Source: an uncultured Porphyromonadaceae bacterium (GTDB lineage: Bacteria > Bacteroidota > Bacteroidia > Bacteroidales > Muribaculaceae). From it: a stretch of 21,183 nucleotides of DNA. The notes under the pieces are model-generated. The model saw only the letters and a list, made by a program, of their open reading frames with translations, was not told the origin of the DNA and did not search any database. The translations under genes and the position numbers were made by a program. The stretch lies in contig UQKE01000040.1 of the NCBI GenBank assembly GCA_900541555.1, forward strand, positions 1-21,183, given 5' to 3'. Positions 15,445-21,183 of this stretch are shown here, in pieces (positions within the stretch are counted from its first letter, which is position 1; each line of letters opens with the position of its first letter).

Positions 15445-15948
15445 ATGGCAAAAAAGTATGTAACAGTGGCTTTGGCTGCTTTGATGATGAACCTTTCGGT
15501 ATTGGCATCAACTCCATTGAGCCGAGGAACGGCATTGTCTGTGAGAATCGTTTCGCAAGTGACAAGCAAAGAAGAAGGCAGCCCCTCGGCAATAGTCGAA
15601 AACGATGTGAAAAGTGCGGATGGGAAAGTGCTGATAAAACGTGGCACTCCTGTGCAGTTGCAAATCGACAGGCAGAAAGCCCGCGGATGCGGAAAACCGG
15701 GGTCGGTTGCCGTGAAATGCGTTTCGACAAACGCTGTCGACGGGCAGAACATCATGCTGGAAGGCAGCGTGAGCGATGAGGGAAACGACAAGAAGGGCCT
15801 GTCGATAGGCTTGGGCGTAGGCTTGGGATTGACGTTCTTGCCCGGAGTGGGTTTCGCATTTCTTGCCATCAAAGGCGAACAAGCTGTTGTCGAGAGCAAC
15901 ACGATAATACCCACGGTGTTTGTCATGAACGATTATTCGATTGAATAG
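15445..15948 (+). CDS. Exported 167-aa protein with glycine-zipper segment, unknown function
   Basis: I do not recognise a named family. ATG at 15445 is preferred over an in-frame ATG at 15415 because the signal peptide MAKKYVTVALAALMMNLSVLA begins there and the earlier codons lie in a leader hairpin. After the signal (about 1-21) comes a beta-rich domain with VENDVKSADGKVLIKRGTPV (51-70) and KPGSVAVKCVSTNAVDGQNI (84-103), resembling SAF/secretin-accessory-like folds that bind in the envelope. A Gly-rich hydrophobic stretch LSIGLGVGLGLTFLPGVGFA (119-138) looks like a glycine zipper that could enter a membrane. The ending is VFVMNDYSIE. Location is periplasm or outer membrane. It lies upstream of another envelope protein but 190 nt apart. 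Confidence 0.75.
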   Translation: MAKKYVTVALAALMMNLSVLASTPLSRGTALSVRIVSQVTSKEEGSPSAIVENDVKSADGKVLIKRGTPVQLQIDRQKARGCGKPGSVAVKCVSTNAVDGQNIMLEGSVSDEGNDKKGLSIGLGVGLGLTFLPGVGFAFLAIKGEQAVVESNTIIPTVFVMNDYSIE

Positions 15949-16138
15949 CGCGTCGGATGGAAAAAGGTGTTATTGGAATTGTCTCCTTGTCGGATGGTGG
16001 CGCTTGCGATACATGGCAGAGGCGATAGCGCAATGTCTTGCCGATTGACAATGGGGATGAATCGAATACAACCTTCACACCTTTTTGTTCTTAATATTAA
16101 TGTAGTCGTGGGAGGTTGCGACGGTAAAAAAGAAAGCT

Positions 16139-16834
16139 ATGAAAAATGGTATGAAAAAAATGTCAGTATTGTTGGCGGCATTCTTCTTTTGTGCTGCCGC
16201 CAATGCGGAAGATGTGCAATGTGTCGAACCGCATGAACCGTTCGTAGCCGGCGATGCCACGGAGCAGATAGGCAACAGCTTTGGAGAGGATACCCAACTG
16301 CTTGCATGGCAAATGACCGAAACGAGCAAAGTGACGCCCGGATGGAGCGGCGTGAAGACCGGTAGGCGTACAGCCGACAATCCCCGCGCCCGCAAAGGAT
16401 ATCGGGGATTTGTAGAGATTGGCGGGGTTGCCGGAACCGGAGATTATGGCGACGGCGTGTTTGCTTTGCAAACGAGCCACGGATACCAATTCAGCCCGCA
16501 TTTCTTTTTGGGTGGCGGTCTCGGAATCGATTATCATTTTGATTGGGAAACCGTTTTTGTGCCTATTTTTGCAGATTTGAGGGTTTATTTCATGGACAAT
16601 TGGATCACTCCTTTGTTGGGGATGAAAATTGGCTATTCTCCATTTGACGGTTCGGGATTTTATTTTAATCCGTCGGTAGGCGCAAGTTTCGCGGTTACCA
16701 ATAGAAGCGCTGTGTATTTGACGTTGGGGTATAACCTTCAGAAGTCGGAGATTTATTTTTGGAACAGCTATTTGAGCTTCACCGAAAAGGCGACAATCGG
16801 CGGCATTTCCATTAAATTGGGCGTTGAGTTCTGA
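16139..16834 (+). CDS. Outer-membrane beta-barrel protein, 231 aa
   Basis: Signal peptide MKNGMKKMSVLLAAFFFCAAANA (1-23) with cleavage before EDV; an internal ATG at 16151 is an alternative start and would not change the mature protein. After a linker of about 65 residues, the C-terminal part (about 86-231) is a chain of alternating amphipathic beta-strands ending in Phe (GGISIKLGVEF), as expected for a small outer-membrane beta-barrel (OmpW/OmpA-barrel-like). Strand examples are YRGFVEIGGVAG, FFLGGGLGIDYHF and AVYLTLGYNL. No OmpA peptidoglycan-binding domain follows. Role unknown; it is followed by a strong terminator. Confidence 0.8.
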   Translation: MKNGMKKMSVLLAAFFFCAAANAEDVQCVEPHEPFVAGDATEQIGNSFGEDTQLLAWQMTETSKVTPGWSGVKTGRRTADNPRARKGYRGFVEIGGVAGTGDYGDGVFALQTSHGYQFSPHFFLGGGLGIDYHFDWETVFVPIFADLRVYFMDNWITPLLGMKIGYSPFDGSGFYFNPSVGASFAVTNRSAVYLTLGYNLQKSEIYFWNSYLSFTEKATIGGISIKLGVEF

Positions 16835-16876
16835 TTTTGAGCCGACGAAGAAAACTTGTCAGCTCCTTGACAATTA

Positions 16877-16906
16877 AAATTGGGCGGCTTTTTCCGCCCA
16901 ATTTTT
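16877..16906. terminator. Strong intrinsic terminator after the beta-barrel gene
   Basis: A perfect 11-bp stem (16877-16887 with 16894-16904) with a loop CTTTTT and T-run on the plus strand, and A residues before it that make it usable on the minus strand for the antitoxin gene. A second dyad, TTGTCA/TGACAA (about 16856-16873), lies just upstream. Confidence 0.85.
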
Positions 16907-17096
16907 GTGGGTTGTCGAGGATTTGGCTATTCTGTGGATGCCCGATAAAATAATAACGGTTGGCAAGGATACGAAACACATTAAATCGAAGGCACTACTT
17001 TTCAGAAGAATATTTGAGGCAAGCAATAGGTTTAATCCTTTCTGTTGAGGCGGTTTCGCAGACAAAATCCCTGCCGGCGGCTTTTCTGCTTGCTTG
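16907..17096. other. 190-nt gap downstream of the antitoxin-like gene
   Basis: No recognisable gene. A 37-codon plus-strand frame (ATG 16938) has no family resemblance. No toxin gene is found here on the minus strand after the HigA-like gene. Confidence 0.4.
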
Positions 17097-17432
17097 TTAG
17101 AGTACCGCAACCGCGTTGCGGATGTTATCCAACACCACGGACAGTTTGCTATCACGCCGGGCGGTCTGCATATTGTAAGCGGATTGCATATTTATCCAAA
17201 TGTAGGCAGGTATGCCAGTTGCCGCTTCAATTTTCAATGCGTATTCGGTGTTTATCGGGCGTTTGCCGTTTACGATTTCATTGAACGCCGTGTATGGCAT
17301 GCCAATCAACCCCGCAAACTTTTTTTGCGACATTCCGCGTGCTTCCAATTCATCTCTAAGCAGTTCGCCGGGATGTATAGGTTCGGACGGCTGCAATTCG
17401 TCGGGCCTGTAAATCCTTTTTGCTGTTTCCAT
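17097..17432 (-). CDS. higA: HigA-family helix-turn-helix antitoxin, apparently orphan
   Basis: A 111-aa protein of the HigA addiction-module antitoxin family. ATG at 17432 (METAKRIYRPDEL) is chosen over an upstream TTG at 17453. Seen: the family hallmark IHPGELLRDELEARGMSQ (about 19-36), an XRE-type helix-turn-helix continuing through FAGLIGMPYTAFNEIVNGKR (about 38-57), then INTEYALKIEAATGIPAYIW (about 60-79), with a conserved Trp. HigA normally binds and neutralises the HigB mRNA interferase and represses its own operon. HigB genes usually lie directly upstream of higA; here upstream there is only a palindrome-rich leader and a tRNA, and downstream no toxin frame is found. It may be a toxin-less solitary regulator. 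Confidence 0.85.
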   Translation of the reverse strand: METAKRIYRPDELQPSEPIHPGELLRDELEARGMSQKKFAGLIGMPYTAFNEIVNGKRPINTEYALKIEAATGIPAYIWINMQSAYNMQTARRDSKLSVVLDNIRNAVAVL

Positions 17433-17443
17433 ATTCGATTTAT

Positions 17444-17459
17444 TTGTAAACAAGTACTT
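17444..17459. promoter_or_regulatory. Two small palindromes upstream of higA-like gene
   Basis: TTGTAAACAA (17444-17453) overlaps AAGTACTT (17452-17459), 12-27 nt before the ATG. HigA proteins bind dyads near their own start, so these are candidate operators; nothing beyond symmetry and position supports it. Confidence 0.35.
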
Positions 17460-17512
17460 TATATAAGTCCCAAAAAGTGGGGGTAGTGTTATTTATTTCC
17501 AACAAAAGAAAG

Positions 17513-17543
17513 ACGGCTGACAACTAATTGAGTTGTCAGCCGT
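17513..17543 (-). terminator. Intrinsic terminator of tRNA-Leu
   Basis: A perfect 13-bp stem (17513-17525 with 17531-17543, 5-nt loop) lies 6 nt past the tRNA 3' end and is followed on the minus strand by a T-rich stretch (CTTTCTTTTG). Confidence 0.85.
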
Positions 17544-17549
17544 TCTTTG

Positions 17550-17633
17550 TACCCGAGATCGGACTCGAACCGACAAGGTTGTTACACCACTAGAACCTGA
17601 AACTAGCGCGTCTACCAATTTCGCCACCCGGGT
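17550..17633 (-). tRNA. tRNA-Leu (anticodon CAG)
   Basis: An 84-nt class II tRNA on the minus strand. Acceptor arms ACCCGGG and CTCGGGT pair with one G-U, discriminator A. The D-arm contains AATTGGTAGACGC, the anticodon loop is TTCAGGT (anticodon CAG at 17599-17597), there is a long variable arm, and the T-loop is TTCGAGT. CCA is not encoded. The base pair next to the anticodon loop is a T-T mismatch, which is tolerable. Confidence 0.95.
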
Positions 17634-17653
17634 ATTGATAGGTTTTAGCGCGA

Positions 17654-17684
17654 CAAAGATACGGCAAATCTCGGGATGTGCAAA
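17654..17684 (-). promoter_or_regulatory. Promoter of tRNA-Leu
   Basis: Minus-strand TTTG (17684-17681), a 19-nt spacer and TATCTTTG (17661-17654) match the Bacteroidota consensus exactly, 20 nt before the mature 5' end. Confidence 0.8.
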
Positions 17685-17728
17685 TACATTTTAGATAGAA
17701 AATTCGTCGGCAATCCGGTGGAAATCGA

Positions 17729-17736
17729 TACCTTTG
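17729..17736 (+). promoter_or_regulatory. Probable -7 box for slyD
   Basis: TACCTTTG fits the -7 consensus and lies 47 nt before the slyD ATG. The -33 region is poor (TTCG at 17703-17706 with a 22-nt spacer). Confidence 0.45.
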
Positions 17737-17783
17737 CGGAAATGTTTAGGATAAATAGCAATTAAAAGGAAATAAGCGATAGT

Positions 17784-18359
17784 ATGGAATTTGTAAAGCC
17801 GGGGAAGTATGTGGAATTGACATACGACCTTTATGAAGTGGAGAATGGAAAAGAAGAATTGATGTTGTCGATGACGAGCGAACATCCCGAGCGCATTGTT
17901 TTCGGCGTGGAGGACAATGTTTTGCCTGCACTGTGCGACGCTATCGAAGGGAAGCAGGCGGGCGACGTTTTCGACATCACGTTGACGCCGGAAGAAGGCT
18001 TTGGCCCTCGTCGCGACGAACATGTGATGGAACTTGCGCGCGAACTTTTCGAAGTGGACGGCAAGTTTGACGACAAGCATGTTTATGAAGGCGCGTCGAT
18101 CACGATGATGACGGCAGAGGGAATGCCGGTGTCGGGATTGGTGGAGAAAGTGACCGGCATTAATGTGACAGTGGATTTCAACCATCCGCTTGCCGGCAAG
18201 ACGGTCCATTTCAAGGGTCGCATCCTGCTTGTGCGCGACGCTACGGAGAAAGAACTTCATCCGTCGTGTGGCGGCGGTTGTTGCGGTTGCGGCGACGAGC
18301 ATTGCGGCCACGATCATGGCTGTGGCGACCACGACAGTTGCGGCGGATGCTGCCATTGA
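17784..18359 (+). CDS. slyD: FKBP-type peptidyl-prolyl cis-trans isomerase SlyD with metal-binding tail
   Basis: A 191-aa cytoplasmic folding helper and metallochaperone. Seen: an FKBP half at 1-70 (YVELTYDLYEVENG, FGVEDNVLPALCDAIEGKQAGD), the insert-in-flap chaperone domain (about 72-128, beginning EEGFGPRRDEHV), and the returning FKBP strand with DFNHPLAGKTVHFKGRI (131-147). The tail (162-191) holds nine Cys and five His (CCGCGDEHCGHDHGCGDH), the type of tail that binds nickel, zinc or cobalt in SlyD and passes nickel to hydrogenase in enterobacteria. It is a stand-alone gene facing a bidirectional terminator. The start is supported by the family N-terminus. Confidence 0.95.
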   Translation: MEFVKPGKYVELTYDLYEVENGKEELMLSMTSEHPERIVFGVEDNVLPALCDAIEGKQAGDVFDITLTPEEGFGPRRDEHVMELARELFEVDGKFDDKHVYEGASITMMTAEGMPVSGLVEKVTGINVTVDFNHPLAGKTVHFKGRILLVRDATEKELHPSCGGGCCGCGDEHCGHDHGCGDHDSCGGCCH

Positions 18360-18384
18360 TATTTTTCAAAAAAATAGCGAGTAT

Positions 18385-18414
18385 AAAAAAGACCGGTTTC
18401 AACCGGTCTTTTTT
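18385..18414. terminator. Bidirectional intrinsic terminator between slyD and the POT transporter
   Basis: A 14-bp perfect stem (18385-18398 with 18401-18414), with GACCGGTT/AACCGGTC at its core, an A-run before and a T-run after, lying between two convergent genes. Confidence 0.9.
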
Positions 18415-18434
18415 TGTTGAATGATGTGATTTTG

Positions 18435-19991
18435 TTATTTGGTTACTTTTTCCAGCCATTTCACCATGCCGAGCATGACACTCATCGACACTACGCATAC
18501 AGCGAGGAACATGCCCCAGCATTGCCAGATGTCCCAATTGTCGTACATCGTTGCTCCAATCCACAAGAAGAGGTTTCCGAGAGCCGTAGCGCCGAGCCAA
18601 AGGCCTTGGCAAAGGCCTTGGAGGTGTTTCGGGGCTACTTTCGAAACGAATGCCAATCCGAGCGGCGATATGAACAATTCCGCCACAGTGAGGAAGAAGT
18701 AGACAACGATCAGAACCCATGGTCCTGCTTTCATGCTTTCTTTGGTTGCGGCATCCATCACTTTGAATTCGTCGCCCGACGGATAACCTTGCAAGAAGGA
18801 GAACAATGCGAGGAAGAGGAATGCCATTCCCGCAATGCCCATGCCGATGGCAATTTTCTTTGGTGTGGATATTTCTTTCCCGCGGCGTGCCAGATGCCCG
18901 AAGAGGAGCATGATGAGCGGCGTCAGCACAATCACGAAGAATGGATTGACGGCTTGCCATATTTCGGGAGCCACTTTTTCGGTGTCGACATAGTCGCGCG
19001 CGAAGAGCGACAGCGAAACGCCGTTCTGGTGGAACGAGAGCCAGAAGAAAATCACGATGCCCAATACGGCGAACAATGCATACATGCGTTGCTTGATTTC
19101 TTTTGCCATTGCGGCTTTTTCGGCCGGCGTGTAGTTGACGACTTCTTTCTTTTCTTTTTTGCCCGGAGTCGGGAACATGCGGCGGCATGCCACGAATATC
19201 ACCAACGACAGCAGCATGGCAGCCACCGATGCGATGAACGAATAATGGATGCCTGTGTTGAACACGTCGAGATAGTTGGTGCAGAATGTCGACAAATTAT
19301 CGACAGAGCCGCCCATTTTTTCTACGAGCCCGTGGAGATTGGCCGTTTCTTCCGTTCCCATCGACACTTTGTTCAGGAATTTATGGCATAATTCCGGAAG
19401 GTCGGCATTGTAGATGAAATTGTTGGCTCTCAACCACCATTCGCGCAGCAAGGGCGCAACGAACGGGGCGATGAGTCCGCCGATGTTGATGAACACGTAG
19501 AAAATTTGGAATCCGGAATCGCGGCGGCTTTTTGCCAATTTCAACGCTTCTTCGCCTTTTTTGGCGGCTTCGGCTTCGTAGTTGTCGTACATTTGTCCGA
19601 CGATTGCTTGGAGGTTTCCTTTAAACAAGCCGTTGCCGAATGCGATCAGGAACAGTGCTGCGCATGTGAGCGGCAACAACCACGAAATGTTGTCGGGGGT
19701 GGAAAGTACCGGCACGGACAAAATGATGTATCCAAGCGCCATTACGATCAGTCCCGACATGATGGTTGCTTTGTAGTTTCGCGTGCGGTCGGCAATGAGT
19801 CCGCCTACCAAACTAAGCACATAAATGCCGCAATAAAACACGGAATAAATCATGGTGCTCGTCTTGTTGTCGAGCCCGAATTTCGAGCATAGGAACAACA
19901 CGAGGACGGCGTTCATGATGTAGTAGCCAAACCGTTCGCCCATGTTGGAGAGCGCGGCGGCCAAAAGTCCTTTGGGATGATTCTTGAACAT
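18435..19991 (-). CDS. POT-family proton-dependent oligopeptide transporter
   Basis: A 518-aa inner-membrane symporter of the POT/PTR family (major facilitator superfamily), importing di- and tripeptides with protons. Seen: the family motif NMGERFGYYIM (16-26), where Glu and Arg of ExxERF-type sequences couple protons; PTR2-like blocks FYCGIYVLSLVGGLIADR (about 52-69), GNGLFKGNLQAIVGQMY (about 119-135) and FQIFYVFINIGGLIAP (about 161-176); and a C-terminal half with SPLGLAFVSKVAPKHLQGL, typical of POT. About 12-14 hydrophobic segments are present and length is normal. It starts 10 nt after the stop of the preceding membrane gene, so it is the last gene of the sufE operon, ending before the shared terminator. 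A soluble loop (about residues 190-230) separates the halves. Confidence 0.93.
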   Translation of the reverse strand: MFKNHPKGLLAAALSNMGERFGYYIMNAVLVLFLCSKFGLDNKTSTMIYSVFYCGIYVLSLVGGLIADRTRNYKATIMSGLIVMALGYIILSVPVLSTPDNISWLLPLTCAALFLIAFGNGLFKGNLQAIVGQMYDNYEAEAAKKGEEALKLAKSRRDSGFQIFYVFINIGGLIAPFVAPLLREWWLRANNFIYNADLPELCHKFLNKVSMGTEETANLHGLVEKMGGSVDNLSTFCTNYLDVFNTGIHYSFIASVAAMLLSLVIFVACRRMFPTPGKKEKKEVVNYTPAEKAAMAKEIKQRMYALFAVLGIVIFFWLSFHQNGVSLSLFARDYVDTEKVAPEIWQAVNPFFVIVLTPLIMLLFGHLARRGKEISTPKKIAIGMGIAGMAFLFLALFSFLQGYPSGDEFKVMDAATKESMKAGPWVLIVVYFFLTVAELFISPLGLAFVSKVAPKHLQGLCQGLWLGATALGNLFLWIGATMYDNWDIWQCWGMFLAVCVVSMSVMLGMVKWLEKVTK

Positions 19992-20001
19992 AGATAGAGT
20001 A

Positions 20002-20520
20002 TTATTTGGTTTTAAATTGTTTGTAGTCGGTGTAAACGAGCACTATTGCCGACAAAAACGCAAGCAAGGCTGTGGCAAGCGCGAGCCATGCGCCCCATCC
20101 GATCATCGCAATCATGGATATTTTCTGCATGTCGTTTCCGATAAAATCCGGATAGCGGCAGAGGCTCACCACGAAATATGTCATGAACATGAGCGGCAAC
20201 GCTGCAAAAGCCACCGATAAGATGTGCGGGCCTATTTCTTTGCGGAATGCGCACAATATTGCCCCGAAAGCGCCGATGGCCGGAATGAGGAAGGTGGCCA
20301 TATCCATGTAGCGTTGGTAGGAGTAGAACACGCGGACATAATCGGAGCCGGTGTTGAATCCAAATATCGGAATGCTGAACAATGGGGCGAAAAGATAGAC
20401 GGCCGCGGAAATGAGCGACAATGCGGCCACCCCGACGGCCCACGGGTTTTTGTTGAACGGATTCTGTGCTGCACGTATAGGACAGTGCTTTGGTTGCGGG
20501 TTGTTGAATAGGTTGCTCAT
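20002..20520 (-). CDS. Four-helix membrane protein of unknown function, 172 aa
   Basis: I do not recognise a named family. ATG at 20520 (MSNLFNNPQPKHCPI) is preferred over an in-frame ATG at 20559, because it lies 4 nt after the sufE stop while the earlier start would overlap sufE. Hydrophobic helices are predicted at about 28-50, 73-92, 97-120 and 136-163, with a soluble Asn/Pro-rich N-terminus and a short charged C-terminus (TDYKQFKTK). The aromatic and Tyr-rich loop RVFYSYQRYMDM (63-74) precedes helix 2. It lies in one transcript between sufE and a POT transporter (gaps 4 and 10 nt), but its function does not follow from either neighbour. Confidence 0.8.
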   Translation of the reverse strand: MSNLFNNPQPKHCPIRAAQNPFNKNPWAVGVAALSLISAAVYLFAPLFSIPIFGFNTGSDYVRVFYSYQRYMDMATFLIPAIGAFGAILCAFRKEIGPHILSVAFAALPLMFMTYFVVSLCRYPDFIGNDMQKISMIAMIGWGAWLALATALLAFLSAIVLVYTDYKQFKTK

Positions 20521-20524
20521 GCGG

Positions 20525-20956
20525 TCATGAATTTTCTTTTGCTTTATAGGCAAGTGCATACATTTTTATTTGTTTCACCATCGCCACCAAGCCGTTGCTG
20601 CGCGTAGGCGACAAATGTTCGGACAGACCGATTCGGTCGATGAAGTAAAGGTCGGCTGCGAGGATGTCGGCCGGTGTTTGTCCGGAAAGCACGCGAATCA
20701 GCAGCGAGATGATTCCTTTCACGATGATCGCGTCGCTGTCGGCTTCGAAGCGGATTTTTCCGTCTTCATATACGGCGTTCAGCCACACGCGGCTTTGGCA
20801 GCCTTCAATCAAATTGTCGGGAGTTTTGTGCTTCGCATCGAGCGAGGGAAGGGCGTTGCCCATTTCGATGATGTAAGCGTATTTGTCCATCCAGTCGGTG
20901 AAACCGCTGAATTCGTCTATTATTTCGTCTTGAATTTCGTTGATGGTCCGATTCAT
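20525..20956 (-). CDS. sufE: SufE-family sulfur acceptor for Fe-S cluster assembly
   Basis: A 143-aa cytoplasmic protein that takes persulfide sulfur from the cysteine desulfurase SufS and enhances it for cluster building on SufBCD. Seen: the N-terminal helix MNRTINEIQDEIIDEFSGF, WMDKYAYIIEMG (22-33), then LIEGCQSRVWL with the acceptor Cys53, and the C-terminal SEHLSPTRSNGLVAMVKQIK typical of SufE. Full-length for the family. The ATG at 20956 matches the family N-terminus; an in-frame extension to 21067 runs through the 76-bp repeat and is rejected. A promoter -7 box ends only 5 nt before this ATG, so the message may have almost no leader. First gene of a three-gene operon. Confidence 0.93.
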   Translation of the reverse strand: MNRTINEIQDEIIDEFSGFTDWMDKYAYIIEMGNALPSLDAKHKTPDNLIEGCQSRVWLNAVYEDGKIRFEADSDAIIVKGIISLLIRVLSGQTPADILAADLYFIDRIGLSEHLSPTRSNGLVAMVKQIKMYALAYKAKENS

Positions 20957-20961
20957 GATTG

Positions 20962-20991
20962 CAAATATAGTGAAAGCCGAGAGGAAAACAA
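20962..20991 (-). promoter_or_regulatory. sufE promoter with nearly leaderless start
   Basis: Minus-strand TTG (20991-20989), a 19-nt spacer and TATATTTG (20969-20962) match the consensus. The G of the -7 box is 5 nt before the ATG, so the start point should fall at or next to it. The -33 box lies inside the first 76-bp repeat. Confidence 0.7.
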
Positions 20992-21183
20992 TCAAACTTG
21001 TTTGAAATTGTTTTCCCGAGGCGCATCCTATATTATTTAAATGTAGTGGAATCCGAGAGGAAAACAATCAAACTTGTTTGAAATTGTTTTCCCGAGGCGC
21101 ATCCTATATTATTTAAATGTAGTGGAATCCGAGAGGAAAACAATCAAACTTGTTTGAAATTGTTTTCCCGAGGCGCATCCTAT
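20977..21183. repeat. 76-bp tandem repeat, 2.7 copies to the window edge
   Basis: Units start at 20977, 21053 and 21129 with a constant period of 76 bp, essentially identical where they overlap; the third is cut by the window end. Each unit contains a long dyad: GGAAAACAAT, CAAA, CTTG, TTTG, AA, ATTGTTTTCC (20983-21016 in copy 1). There are no unique spacers, so it is not a CRISPR array. The array may extend beyond the window. Confidence 0.9.

Noticed and set aside
16938..17048. 37-codon plus-strand frame after the terminator
   Set aside because: No promoter, no family resemblance, and a length expected by chance.
18414..19391. Plus-strand open frame (325 codons) opposite the POT transporter
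   Set aside because: The transporter on the other strand has clear family motifs; this frame encodes an implausible His/Glu/Cys-rich protein.
20977..21183. CRISPR array
   Set aside because: Units are contiguous 76-bp tandem copies with no unique spacers and no cas genes.

Overview
The window reads as chromosomal DNA of a Bacteroidales bacterium; Muribaculaceae, Prevotellaceae and Bacteroidaceae are all possible. The evidence is Bacteroidota-type promoters (TTG/TTTG, a 19-21 nt spacer, then TAnnTTTG), a cell-surface protein with a type IX secretion-like C-terminus, a membrane TPR protein with a C-terminal LuxR-like helix-turn-helix, a tRNA without an encoded CCA, and SufE/SlyD/POT genes of Bacteroidota type. 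No integrase, plasmid or phage structural gene is visible.

Region 1 (1-8340) is an accessory defence region. It opens with the 3' part of a large helicase-methyltransferase restriction-modification protein whose N-terminus lies before the window. Two small minus-strand genes follow (69 and 43 aa), with their own promoter and terminator. Then comes a tightly packed plus-strand operon of five genes behind one good promoter: an SMC/ABC-type ATPase (AbiLi/OLD-like), a four-helix membrane protein resembling KwaA, a protein resembling KwaB (DUF4868), a RhuM-family protein and an unrecognised 112-aa protein. Gaps between these genes are 12, 5, 2 and 14 nt. The sequence from about 2200 to 8340 is mostly AT-rich, unlike the rest of the window. 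A Kiwa-like pair co-transcribed with an extra ATPase and RhuM is the strongest candidate here for an undescribed composite anti-phage system.

Region 2 (8336-9148) has no credible protein gene. It holds a probable small RNA gene with promoter and intrinsic terminator (about 8418-8595), possibly the 6S/Bacteroidales-1 RNA, followed by a cluster of short hairpins that includes two copies of a dispersed-repeat-like element.

Region 3 (9149-16834) carries envelope and secreted proteins: a TPR/LuxR-like membrane regulator, divergent from a 1249-aa multidomain surface protein, then two exported proteins, one of which is behind a long structured leader.

Region 4 (16835-21183) is core-like: an orphan HigA-type antitoxin, tRNA-Leu(CAG), slyD, and an operon sufE - small membrane protein - POT peptide transporter on the minus strand. 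The window ends inside a 76-bp tandem repeat that overlaps the sufE promoter.
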